Assembly: GCA_002366595.1 (NCBI GenBank)
Contig: DFBK01000046.1
Location: forward strand, 1 to 23,165
Origin: Anaerolineales bacterium UBA3082
Lineage (GTDB): Bacteria; Chloroflexota; Anaerolineae; UBA7937
Reading direction: 5' to 3'
DNA: 23,165 nucleotides
In this document: piece after piece, positions 1 to 7,381 of the stretch
How the letters are laid out: each line of letters opens with the position of its first letter
Position numbering within the stretch: position 1 is the first letter of the stretch
The notes under the pieces: generated by a model
Told to the model about the DNA's origin: nothing
The model's database searches: none
What the model saw: only the letters and a program-made list of their open reading frames with translations
Made by a program: the position numbers and the translations under genes

Positions 1-542
1 CCTTAGGGAGGTTAGGAGATGAGAGCCTCAGGGTGAGGATCATCCATGAGGGGACAGGAAACATCACCGAGTCGGATGTGAATCTGGCTATCGCCTCGGA
101 GGCGATCATCATCGGCTTCAACGTTCGGGCCGAGCCTACTGTCCGCTCTATGGCTGAGATGGAGGGGGTGGAGATTCGCCAATATGAGGTGATCTACAAA
201 CTCATCGAGGATATAGAGAAGGCTCTCAAGGGGCTCTTGGAGCCGGTATACGAGGATGTGGTACTGGGCCGCGCGGAGGTACGAGTGATCTTCCATATCA
301 GTAGGCGAGGGAAGGTGGCTGGTGTTTACGTGGAGGAAGGGGAGATCCGCCGCAACGCTCAGGCCAAGGTGATCCGGGATGGGGAAGTGCTTTATGATGG
401 CCAGATCGCCTCTCTGAAGCGATTCACGGAGGATGTGAAGGAAGTAGCCGCGGGCTTTGAATGTGGTATAGGCTTGGATGGCTTCGAAGATTTTGAGGAA
501 GGGGATATTATAGAGGCCTACAAGAAGGAGAGGGTGGGATAG
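1..542 (+). CDS. infB: Translation initiation factor IF-2, C-terminal part (5' end outside window)
   Basis: IF-2 is the GTPase that places initiator tRNA on the 30S subunit and promotes subunit joining. Only about the last 180 codons are present. The frame is open from base 3, so the GTG at 33 is an internal valine and not a start. The visible part matches the IF-2 C3/C4 domains: a VRIIHEGTGNITESDV segment, then LAIASEAIIIGFNVRAEP, then the linker helix with the YKLIEDIEKAL motif, and the C-terminal beta-barrel with GEVLYDGQIASLKRFTEDVKEV and GFECGIGLDGFEDFEEGDIIEAY. The gene ends two bases before the rbfA start, the usual infB-rbfA arrangement in bacteria. Recognition is firm; domains upstream, including the G domain, cannot be judged. 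Confidence 0.97.
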   Translation, partial: LGRLGDESLRVRIIHEGTGNITESDVNLAIASEAIIIGFNVRAEPTVRSMAEMEGVEIRQYEVIYKLIEDIEKALKGLLEPVYEDVVLGRAEVRVIFHISRRGKVAGVYVEEGEIRRNAQAKVIRDGEVLYDGQIASLKRFTEDVKEVAAGFECGIGLDGFEDFEEGDIIEAYKKERVG

Positions 543-544
543 AT

Positions 545-889
545 ATGCCCAGCCGCAGACAGAGAAGGGTGAGCGGGCTCCTCAGGGAAGAGTTAAGCGA
601 ATTGTTGCGAAGGAAGGTGAAGGACCCTCGCCTAGAAGGTTTAACGGTTATCGCCGTGGAGACAAGCGCGGATCTGAAACGCGCTCACGTATATATCAGT
701 TCTCTGGGCAGCCCGGAGGAGCGGCAAGAGGCGCTATGGGGTCTCCAGAGAGCCGGGGGTTTCCTGCGCCGGGAGTTGGGAGCGCGGTTATCCTTACGGT
801 ATATACCGGAGATGTTCTTCCATCTAGACGATTCCCTGGAGCGAGGGCAGCGGATCGCCGACCTGCTTCAGCGGTTAGAGGGCGAATGA
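545..889 (+). CDS. rbfA: Ribosome-binding factor A
   Basis: RbfA is a small KH-fold protein that binds the 30S subunit and assists late 16S rRNA maturation. The 114-aa product has the usual family length and landmarks: a basic N-terminus (PSRRQRRVSGLLREELSELL), the KDPRLEGLTVIAVETSADLKRAHVYIS strand-helix region, and the C-terminal RRELGARLSLRYIPEMFFHLDDSLERGQRI block. The ATG at 545 follows the infB stop by two bases, and the 3' end overlaps the next gene in an ATGA quartet (886-889), indicating translational coupling. Position and sequence agree, so the call is secure. Confidence 0.96.
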   Translation: MPSRRQRRVSGLLREELSELLRRKVKDPRLEGLTVIAVETSADLKRAHVYISSLGSPEERQEALWGLQRAGGFLRRELGARLSLRYIPEMFFHLDDSLERGQRIADLLQRLEGE

Positions 890-1842
890 CCCATCTGGAG
901 TTGCTTCGAGGTACAAAGAGAGCCTATATCATGGTCCACCAGGCACCCGATGGGGATGCTATCGGGTCCGCCTTAGCCTTGGGCCGAGCCCTGGAGAAGA
1001 TGGAGGGTAAGGCCACCCTAGCCTGTGAGGGCCCTCTCCCCTCGATGCTCGCCTTCCTCCCGGGAGGGGAACGGTTTGAAGCCCGAGGACCTGGGGGCGA
1101 AGATTTGGCTATCGCCCTCGATGCCAGCGACCTTGACCGATTCGGCTCGCTGGGAGAGAAGGTGGCAGAGTCGGGCTTGCCCCTCCTTAACATCGATCAT
1201 CACATTACCAATAGGTTCTTCGGAACGGTTAACCTAGTGAAGAGCGAGGCCGCGGCCACGGCGGAGATTATATACGACCTCTTGCCTGATTTAGAGATAC
1301 CACTAGACCCTCTTCTGGCTACCTATCTCCTCACCGGCTTGGTCACCGATACCCAAGGCTTCAGGACGGCGAACACCACAATCCGAACTCTGGAGATAGC
1401 CACCCAACTTATGAAGGCCGGGGCTTCGCTAAGCGAGATCACAGAGAAAGTCTTCCGCCATTGGAATCTCTCTACTCTTCGTCTTTGGGGCGCGATAATC
1501 GAGAGCCTGAGGCTGGAGGGGCGAATGGTCTGGGCTACCGAGACTATGGTTATGCGGAGTCGCTACGGAGCCAGCGCTCACCGGGGAGATGGGGTGGTCA
1601 ACCTCCTCGCTTCCGTGGGCCAAGCGGATATAGCCATCATCTTCAGGGAGAGGGAGGACGGCCTGATAGAGGTGAGCCTTAGATCCAGGCCAGAGGTCGA
1701 TGTCTCCTCCATCGCTCAATATTTCGGGGGCGGCGGCCATCCCCAGGCCGCGGGCTGCTCCCTGGAAGGGAAACTCGAGGAGGTGATGAAGGAGGTTCTG
1801 GCTAAGGCAAAAGAGAGGCTCTCCTCACCCTTTGAGAGTTGA
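886..1842 (+). CDS. nrnA: DHH/DHHA1 phosphoesterase, NrnA-type oligoribonuclease/pAp phosphatase
   Basis: This is a DHH-family phosphoesterase of the NrnA type. Members degrade short oligoribonucleotides and 3'-phosphoadenosine 5'-phosphate, and in some bacteria linear cyclic-dinucleotide products. The 318-aa protein shows the four DHH metal motifs in order: PDGDAIGSALALG (about residues 23-35), ALDASD, the signature NIDHH, and LLTGLVTDTQGF. The C-terminal DHHA1 domain ends in the glycine-rich GGGGHPQAAG substrate loop. The frame stays open upstream to 736 within rbfA, but ATG 886 overlaps the rbfA stop by four bases and gives the normal NrnA length, so it is preferred. The stop overlaps the truB TTG start. 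nrnA between rbfA and truB is a common bacterial arrangement. Confidence 0.93.
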   Translation: MTHLELLRGTKRAYIMVHQAPDGDAIGSALALGRALEKMEGKATLACEGPLPSMLAFLPGGERFEARGPGGEDLAIALDASDLDRFGSLGEKVAESGLPLLNIDHHITNRFFGTVNLVKSEAAATAEIIYDLLPDLEIPLDPLLATYLLTGLVTDTQGFRTANTTIRTLEIATQLMKAGASLSEITEKVFRHWNLSTLRLWGAIIESLRLEGRMVWATETMVMRSRYGASAHRGDGVVNLLASVGQADIAIIFREREDGLIEVSLRSRPEVDVSSIAQYFGGGGHPQAAGCSLEGKLEEVMKEVLAKAKERLSSPFES

Positions 1843-2819
1843 AAGGGAAAGTGATCAGATCGCCAAATCAGGGTTTTCAGACGAGGGAACCGTGCCTTGC
1901 CTGTGGTTTTGCTTCTCCAGGGAGAGAGGCCTGTCTATGCCCCGGTTCGGGTATCCTCAATATCGATAAACCCCAAGGTCTTACCTCCCACGACGTGATA
2001 GTTAAAGTGCGGCAGGCCTCAGGGATAAAGCGAGTAGGTCACGCTGGGACCTTGGATCCCATGGCTACCGGAGTGCTTTTAGTCTGCTTTGGCCAGGGGA
2101 CCCGGGTTACCGAGTACCTGATGGAGAGCCCCAAGGCATATCGGGCCCAGGTAAGGTTGGGGATAACCACGGACACGGGTGATGCGGAAGGGAGGGTTAT
2201 CTCTCGCTCTGACCCAGGAGGGATCGCTCTTCAAGAGATCGAAGATGCCTTATCTTCCGTCCCAGGGCGGATTCAGCAGGTTCCGCCCATCTATTCGGCT
2301 CTGAAAAAGGAGGGGGTACCCCTCTACCGACTGGCTCGCCAGGGGGTACCTGTAGAGCCCACCCCCCGGGAGGTGGAGATCTTTGGGCTAGAGGTTCTCG
2401 ACTGGGCTCCCCCTTTTTTGGAGGTAGAAGTGACTTGCTCCCCTGGCACCTATATACGAGCCTTGGCACGGGATCTGGGGGAGAAAGTGGGGTGTGGCGC
2501 TCACCTCTCCAGCCTAACCCGTTTGGCTTGCGGCCGCTTCACCCTAGATGAGGCGGCCACTCTCCAAGAGGTGGAGGAGGCCTTCCATGGTGGGTCCTGG
2601 GGGTTCCTGACCCACCCCATCGACGAGGCCCTTCTCCAGTTCGAGGCGCTTATCTTGGATGGGGAGGAAGAGAGGAGGGTTCGTCATGGTCAGAGCATAC
2701 CAGGGGAACCAGCAAAGACGGGTTTCCTTCGCGCCTATTCGATCTCCGGGGAGTTTGTAGCCCTTTTGGCCTTTGAGGAGGGTCTGTGGCGGCCCAAGAA
2801 GGTTTTCCAGTCGCTATGA
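1839..2819 (+). CDS. truB: tRNA pseudouridine-55 synthase with an N-terminal Cys-rich extension
   Basis: TruB converts U55 of the tRNA T-loop to pseudouridine. The catalytic core is clear: ILNIDKPQGLTSHDV, GHAGTLDPMATGVLL with catalytic Asp73, KAYRAQVRLGITTDTGDAEG, VPPIYSALKKEGVPLYRLAR and PGTYIRALARDLG; a PUA-like tail follows. TruB proteins normally begin almost directly at the ILNIDKP segment. Here about 38 residues precede it, with four cysteines at 19, 22, 32 and 34 (CxxC-x9-CxC). No in-frame ATG lies near the usual start. TTG 1839 overlaps the nrnA stop as TTGA, as elsewhere in this operon; GTG 1851 is the other option. Either start keeps all four cysteines. The 3' end overlaps ribF by ATGA. 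Confidence 0.93.
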   Translation: MKGKVIRSPNQGFQTREPCLACGFASPGREACLCPGSGILNIDKPQGLTSHDVIVKVRQASGIKRVGHAGTLDPMATGVLLVCFGQGTRVTEYLMESPKAYRAQVRLGITTDTGDAEGRVISRSDPGGIALQEIEDALSSVPGRIQQVPPIYSALKKEGVPLYRLARQGVPVEPTPREVEIFGLEVLDWAPPFLEVEVTCSPGTYIRALARDLGEKVGCGAHLSSLTRLACGRFTLDEAATLQEVEEAFHGGSWGFLTHPIDEALLQFEALILDGEEERRVRHGQSIPGEPAKTGFLRAYSISGEFVALLAFEEGLWRPKKVFQSL

Positions 2820-4165
2820 GAGTGATCACCGATCTGGGCGAAGCGGAACTGGAGCGAGACTCTATCCTTACAGTGGGCATCTTCGATGGGGTGCATTTGG
2901 GCCATCGTTATCTGATCGACAGTGTGGTTAAGAGAGCCAGGGAGAAGGCTTTATTGGCGGGAGCGGTGACCTTCGACCCTCACCCCCACGAGATCCTCTT
3001 TCCCCATGAGCCGATCTTATATCTGAATAATTTGGAAGAGAGGATACGGCTCCTTGAGGCACTAGGTCTAGATTTTTTAGTGGTTATCTCTTTCACTCCT
3101 CAGGTGGCTTGCGCCACCGCCGAGGCTTTCATCCGCTCTCTCTATGATCACCTTCGCCCGCGGGAGATCTGGGTGGGGCGGGGGTTCGTCTTCGGTTACC
3201 GACGTGAAGGGGACGTGAGTCAACTTAAGGTATGGGGCTCCCAGTTAGGCTTCGAGGTTCATCCGGTGGAGCCCCTCCGAGTGAGGGGGGAGCCGGTGAG
3301 CAGCAGCAAGATCCGGGCTCTCATATCCGAGGGGCGAATCGAGGAGGCCGCGCAATCCCTGGGGCGGTATCCTACCGTTACGGGGCGGGTAATCGTGGGA
3401 GCCGGAAGGGGGAAGGGGTTAGGTTTTCCCACCGCAAACCTAGAGGTGCCAGAGAAGCGGGTGGTCCCCGCCGATGGGGTATATGCCGTGCGCGTTCAGG
3501 GGGGAGCTGAGAACCACCCTGCGGTGGCTAATGTGGGGACTCGTCCTACCTTCGGCCAGGGGAAGCGGCTGGTGGAGGCCCATATCCTCGATTTCGAGGG
3601 CGATCTCTATGGGGAAGAGTTGCGCCTGGAGTTCATTGAACGGCTGCGTCCTGAGAGGAGGTTCGCTTCCGTTGAGGAACTGGTGAGCCAGATGCACCTG
3701 GACGTCTCTCAGGCTCGAAAGATCCTGGAGCAGGGAAGAAACCCGATGGCTGGACCTGGAGTGAGGCGGTATGAGGAGGTCGAGCATACCGCCGATGCCG
3801 CCCTCCGGGTCTATGGGCGGGATTTGCCAGAACTCTTCGCCAACGCCGCCTATGGGATGTTCGACCTCTTGGCGGATATGGAAGAGTTACACCCCATCAT
3901 TGAGCGGGAGGTTTCTTTGGAGGCCTCAGACCTTGAGGCCCTGCTTGTCGATTGGTTAGGCGAACTCTTATATCTTCGTGAGGCCCATGGTGAAGTCTAT
4001 AGAGAGTTTGAGATCAGCACCTTATTGCCCACGGAGTTGAGGGCCGTGGTCAAGGGGGGGAAGAGGTTCGTGCCGCGTATGGACATCAAGGCCGTCACCT
4101 ACCACGACCTCAAGATAGAGAAGATGGAAGAAGGGTATGTGGTCACTATCGTCTTTGATGTGTGA
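2816..4165 (+). CDS. ribF: Fusion of bifunctional riboflavin kinase/FAD synthetase (RibF) with archease
   Basis: One uninterrupted 449-codon frame encodes two proteins normally made separately. Residues 1-310 are RibF, which phosphorylates riboflavin to FMN and adenylylates FMN to FAD. Visible motifs are GIFDGVHLGHRYLI (nucleotidyltransferase), VTFDPHPHEILFP, GRGFVFGYRREGD, EPVSSSKIRALI, and the kinase GRGKGLGFPTANLEV and NVGTRPTFG. Residues 311-449 are a full-length archease: YEEVEHTADAALRVYGRDLPELFANAAYGMF, LEALLVDWLGELLYL, IKAVTYHDLKIE and the C-terminal VVTIVFDV. Archease activates the RNA ligase RtcB, encoded 260 bp downstream. I checked the junction (3720-3800) codon by codon and found no stop. 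ATG 3746 at the junction could be an internal start, but its ribosome-binding site is poor. ATG 2816 is chosen because it overlaps the truB stop. Confidence 0.9.
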   Translation: MRVITDLGEAELERDSILTVGIFDGVHLGHRYLIDSVVKRAREKALLAGAVTFDPHPHEILFPHEPILYLNNLEERIRLLEALGLDFLVVISFTPQVACATAEAFIRSLYDHLRPREIWVGRGFVFGYRREGDVSQLKVWGSQLGFEVHPVEPLRVRGEPVSSSKIRALISEGRIEEAAQSLGRYPTVTGRVIVGAGRGKGLGFPTANLEVPEKRVVPADGVYAVRVQGGAENHPAVANVGTRPTFGQGKRLVEAHILDFEGDLYGEELRLEFIERLRPERRFASVEELVSQMHLDVSQARKILEQGRNPMAGPGVRRYEEVEHTADAALRVYGRDLPELFANAAYGMFDLLADMEELHPIIEREVSLEASDLEALLVDWLGELLYLREAHGEVYREFEISTLLPTELRAVVKGGKRFVPRMDIKAVTYHDLKIEKMEEGYVVTIVFDV

Positions 4166-4425
4166 GGTGGAAAAAGGCAGTGCAAGCCTGAGTTAGCCAG
4201 TAAGCAACGACGATGTTACAGAATCTTGTTTCATAGTTGACGTCGAAACACTCGGGTTTTTACCCTCATGGCTTTTGTGGCCTGAGCCACATCTTATCTT
4301 ATTAGGAAGGTTGATCCACTTCACCAATTCAATTTGAAGAGAGCCATTATTGACTTAATTCGTTTAGTATATTGAGGGCGATAGGCGAGTTTTGACTGTG
4401 AGGTATAGTTGAAGGAGGGGGCAAG
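4166..4425 (+). other. 260-bp non-coding spacer between ribF-archease and rtcB
   Basis: No open frame, tRNA or convincing terminator is visible. Two small hairpins occur: GGGT-TTTT-ACCC near 4254-4265, and a six-base-pair stem TGTGGC/GCCACA with a CTGA loop at 4276-4291, neither followed by a T-run. The right half (4320-4400) is AT-rich and contains TTGACT- and TATATT-like hexamers, but no pair has an acceptable 16-18 base spacing. A promoter for rtcB may lie here, but I cannot place it. Confidence 0.5.
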
Positions 4426-5874
4426 ATGGTGGAACGAAAAGATATAAAACAGGTAGATAAGTATGTTTACGAGATCCCCACTTCCTATCGCTCCGATATG
4501 CGGGTGCCGGCCCGCATCTACGCTGACAAAGAGTTGCTTGAGGCTACTTTCCGGGATCGCTCTATGGAGCAGTTGGTGAACACTACCACCCTCCCTGGTG
4601 TAGTCCGCTTCACTCTGGCCATGCCCGATATCCATCAGGGGTACGGCTTCCCCATCGGCGGAGTCGCTGCCACCTTGCCACCCGAAGGGGTCATCTCCCC
4701 AGGAGGGATTGGCTACGATATTAACTGCGGCGTGCGGGCGATGGCCTCTGATATTCTCATGGAGGAGTTAGCGCCTTATATGGAAGAGTTGATCCCCGCC
4801 CTTTACAAGAGGGTGCCCAGTGGCCTCGGGGCAGGGGGCATAAAGATGTCGGCGAGGCAACTGGACGAGATTTTGGTACAGGGCGCTAAGTGGACGGTGC
4901 AGCAGGGGTATGGTACCAAGCAAGACCTGGAGCATACGGAGGAGGGGGGCTGCATGACCGCCGCTGATCCCAGGCAGGTGAGCCAGCGGGCTAAGGATAG
5001 GGGCCGTAAGCAGGTGGGCTCTCTGGGCTCGGGCAACCACTTTCTCGAAATCGACGAGGTGGTAGAGGTCTATAACGAAGAGGTGGCTCGCGCCTTTGGC
5101 CTCCATCAAGGCCATGTGGCTGTTCAGATCCACTGTGGCTCACGCGGCTTTGGGCATCAGGTATGTAGTGACTATGTACGCCGCCTCCAGAAGGCGGTGC
5201 GAAAATACAACATCAGCCTGCCGGATCGGGAGTTGGTCTGTGCGCCCTTCGATTCGCCGGAGGGACAAGCCTACTTTGGGGCCATGGCCTGTGCCGCTAA
5301 CTTCGCTTGGGCCAACCGGATGGCGATCGCTCATTGGGTGCGGATCACCTTTGAAGAGGTGCTAGCCGGCAGGGTGAAGAACTGGGAGTTGGCCTCGGTC
5401 TACGATGTAGCCCACAACATCGGCAAGGTGGAGGAGCATCGGGTGAATGGTCGGCGGGCTAAGGTCGTGCTCCATCGCAAGGGGGCTACGCGGGCCGTGG
5501 GCCCCAGTTTTCCTGGGCTCCCGAAAGATTATCAGGAGATCGGCCAACCGGTACTTGTCCCCGGGAGCATGGGTACCGCCTCCTATATCTTGGTGGGCAC
5601 CGATGAGGCCTTGGATCTCACTTTCGGCTCCACCTGTCACGGGGCGGGGCGAGTGATGAGTCGCAGGGCAGCCAAGAGGCGGATCTATGGCCAAGAGTTG
5701 CGCAAAGAGTTGGAGGGGATGGGTATCGTCATTCGGGCAGGGAGCATGCCTGGCCTGGCCGAGGAGGCCCCTCAGGCTTACAAGGATGTGGATCGCGTGG
5801 TGGAGGTGGTACATGGGGCGGGCATCGCCCACAAGGTGGCTAGACTGGAGCCCCGAGGGGTGATAAAGGGTTAA
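4426..5874 (+). CDS. rtcB: RNA-splicing ligase RtcB
   Basis: RtcB joins 2',3'-cyclic phosphate (or 3'-phosphate) and 5'-OH RNA ends using GTP and Mn2+, in tRNA splicing or RNA repair. The 482-aa protein has the full archaeal/bacterial length with no intein. Metal and active-site motifs are intact: GYDINCGVRAM (Asp98, Cys101), GSLGSGNHFLEID (Asn204, His205), IHCGSRGFGHQV (His236), YDVAHNIGKVE (His330), and STCHGAGRVMSR with His405, the residue guanylylated in characterised homologues. The C-terminus VHGAGIAHKVARLEPRGVIKG is typical. A strong AAGGAGGGGG ribosome-binding site precedes ATG 4426. Its activator archease is fused to RibF just upstream, so the two probably act together. Confidence 0.97.
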   Translation: MVERKDIKQVDKYVYEIPTSYRSDMRVPARIYADKELLEATFRDRSMEQLVNTTTLPGVVRFTLAMPDIHQGYGFPIGGVAATLPPEGVISPGGIGYDINCGVRAMASDILMEELAPYMEELIPALYKRVPSGLGAGGIKMSARQLDEILVQGAKWTVQQGYGTKQDLEHTEEGGCMTAADPRQVSQRAKDRGRKQVGSLGSGNHFLEIDEVVEVYNEEVARAFGLHQGHVAVQIHCGSRGFGHQVCSDYVRRLQKAVRKYNISLPDRELVCAPFDSPEGQAYFGAMACAANFAWANRMAIAHWVRITFEEVLAGRVKNWELASVYDVAHNIGKVEEHRVNGRRAKVVLHRKGATRAVGPSFPGLPKDYQEIGQPVLVPGSMGTASYILVGTDEALDLTFGSTCHGAGRVMSRRAAKRRIYGQELRKELEGMGIVIRAGSMPGLAEEAPQAYKDVDRVVEVVHGAGIAHKVARLEPRGVIKG

Positions 5875-5984
5875 TTCCAGGGAGGGGTTGCAGAGGATCC
5901 TGCAGGGGTTGAATCGTCTGCTCTACGAGTCCTTGTTTCTCTCGACGGGCTAAAGACCGGTGCTACAAATGAGGAGGATGTGCC

Positions 5985-6320
5985 ATGAAAGAGGTAAAAT
6001 TGAGAACTTGGCGCCCAGAAAACAACATAATTTTCAGCTATATTGGATCTATAACGCAAGGCACCACGATTACTTATGGAGCAGGCCGGCAATTCACTAT
6101 ATCTAAGCATCAATATAAGGCCCTACTCGACCACTTTCAAGGCCAGACGGTGAATATTGGAACATCACGGGATAATCCACCCCCTGGTAGCGTTGGAGAG
6201 TGGCTGCAGTTAAACGTCACGAAGACGGCCATTGCTTCTTACGTTGGGCCTATTCTGATTGATGAAGGTTATGCTGAACATCCTGGTGGAGCCAAGATTA
6301 GGTTTTTGTTCGGAGGCTAA
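5985..6320 (+). CDS. Unrecognised 111-aa protein, first gene of a small accessory pair
   Basis: I do not recognise a named family. The 111-aa product is soluble, has no signal peptide or membrane segment and no cysteines. It has a beta-rich N-terminal half (VKLRTWRPENNIIFSYIGSITQGTTITYG) and a GEWLQLNVTKTAIASYVGPILIDEGYAE segment that could form a helix-turn-helix-like or capping element; that is only a guess. A good ribosome-binding site (GAGGAGG) sits seven bases before ATG 5985. One base separates its stop from the GIY-YIG nuclease start, so the two are co-translated and may work together. Codons are more AT-rich than in rtcB, suggesting a different origin. Confidence 0.75.
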   Translation: MKEVKLRTWRPENNIIFSYIGSITQGTTITYGAGRQFTISKHQYKALLDHFQGQTVNIGTSRDNPPPGSVGEWLQLNVTKTAIASYVGPILIDEGYAEHPGGAKIRFLFGG

Positions 6321-6321
6321 G

Positions 6322-6783
6322 ATGAATGACGAGTGGGAGCAAGTTATTAAGGAATTGCCCAAGATGTTTGAGGAGTTCCTTTTATGTCCTCTTCGGAGCA
6401 GGAACCGACTTTCCAATGCTCCTCAAAAGGGGGTCTACACATTCTACGAGGATGGGAAAGCTCTCTATGTTGGACGCTCAGACAAGTTGAAAACCCGTGT
6501 CCGAGAGCATGGCAGGCCGTCTTCCGGCCACAACACTGCCCCATTTGCCTTCAATTTGGCCAAGGAGGCTATGCGCAACCAAGACATCGATACAGCAAAC
6601 ACTCCACGAAGCAAGTTGGAGCAGGAACCTGTGTTCAAGAAAGCATTCGTTAAAGCCAAAGAACGAGTTGCCAGGATGAAGATTCGATTCGCAGAGATTG
6701 ATGACCCGATCAAGCAGACGCTGTTCGAAGTCTATGCCGCGATGAAGTTGGATACCCCGTACAATGACTTCCGGACTCATTAG
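6322..6783 (+). CDS. Stand-alone GIY-YIG family nuclease
   Basis: GIY-YIG domains cut DNA using a metal bound by a C-terminal glutamate. The 153-aa protein is little more than this domain. GVY (37-39) and YVG (49-51) form the paired signature in KGVYTFYEDGKALYVGRSDKLKTRVREH, with Arg52 and Arg59 in the expected helix. The likely metal-binding glutamate is Glu136 in TLFEVYAAMKLDTPYNDFRTH, followed by the conserved Asn148. The frame is open upstream to 6259, but ATG 6322 is chosen because it follows the stop of the 111-aa gene by one base and has a GGAGG site just upstream. No extra DNA-recognition domain is present. It could be a restriction/defence, repair or mobile-element nuclease; the sequence does not decide. 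Confidence 0.85.
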   Translation: MNDEWEQVIKELPKMFEEFLLCPLRSRNRLSNAPQKGVYTFYEDGKALYVGRSDKLKTRVREHGRPSSGHNTAPFAFNLAKEAMRNQDIDTANTPRSKLEQEPVFKKAFVKAKERVARMKIRFAEIDDPIKQTLFEVYAAMKLDTPYNDFRTH

Positions 6784-6816
6784 CTGGACAACTGCAACCC
6801 TCCTGAGGGATGCGCT

Positions 6817-7308
6817 GTGAGCTTTAGAAGGGCATCACTCATCTCAGTGATTTCCTTGATTGTCTTCCTGTTCGTCGGCAATGTAAACTCGCCGCTATAT
6901 AATGGCTTTTTGGCTTTCGCTCTGCTTGCTTTGGGTGTGATAGGTCCCTGGCTGTGGCTTGTAGCGGTGGGATTCGGCAAGTTGGCTGATGGGGGATACC
7001 GAGCGAGTAAAAGCAGGCAGGCAAGAGTCAAGGCACTGCGTGAGGAGTACGGTTATCCCGCCGATCCGGTACAATTCTACTTGAGAATGCGTAACCAGGG
7101 AGTCTCGGTTTTCGACATGGCGAAGACTGGTAACCAAGCAGACCTGACTATGTACATCGCTGGCTATCTAATGCATACGCAGGGCTATACGCAGGAAGAG
7201 GCATTCAGGCTTGTGGGCAGAGATCAGGGCATGGTCGCACTCTTGGCCCTGGCCGAGGAGTTAAGCCTCGGCGAAGAGCCCGCTGCTCAAGGAAGGCTCT
7301 CTTTATAA
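6817..7308 (+). CDS. Hypothetical protein with two N-terminal transmembrane helices
   Basis: This 163-aa protein starts at GTG 6817. Residues 7-22 (SLISVISLIVFLFVGN) and about 30-54 (GFLAFALLALGVIGPWLWLVAVGFG) are hydrophobic and should form two membrane helices, leaving a soluble C-terminal domain of roughly 110 residues (ALREEYGYPADPVQFYLRMRNQGVS onward). Part of the tail (MYIAGYLMHTQGYTQEEAFRLVGRDQG) looks helical and UBA-like in spacing, but I do not recognise a family. It lies 33 bases after the GIY-YIG gene and just before a strong terminator, so it is probably the last gene of the accessory unit. The lack of a good ribosome-binding site lowers start confidence. Confidence 0.65.
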   Translation: MSFRRASLISVISLIVFLFVGNVNSPLYNGFLAFALLALGVIGPWLWLVAVGFGKLADGGYRASKSRQARVKALREEYGYPADPVQFYLRMRNQGVSVFDMAKTGNQADLTMYIAGYLMHTQGYTQEEAFRLVGRDQGMVALLALAEELSLGEEPAAQGRLSL

Positions 7309-7337
7309 TTGGTGTAAACATAAAATAGTTGGATATA

Positions 7338-7366
7338 GCGTCGCAGTTTACTGCGACGTTTCTTAC
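7338..7366 (+). terminator. Intrinsic terminator after the accessory genes
   Basis: A perfect eight-base-pair stem, CGTCGCAG (7339-7346) and CTGCGACG (7351-7358), closes on a TTTA loop and is followed by TTTCTT. It lies 30 bases after the membrane-protein stop and just before the convergent plsY-like gene end. The T-rich tail is on the + strand, so it should stop + strand transcription. Confidence 0.85.
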
Positions 7367-7381
7367 TTTGCCATCGCCTTT

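Noticed and set aside
736..885. Upstream extension of the nrnA frame inside rbfA
   Set aside because: It overlaps the conserved rbfA C-terminus and has no NrnA similarity. The ATGA overlap at 886 gives the normal start and length.
4254..4291. Small hairpins in the ribF-rtcB spacer, checked as a tRNA, riboswitch or terminator
   Set aside because: No cloverleaf, CCA end, known riboswitch core or T-tract is visible.
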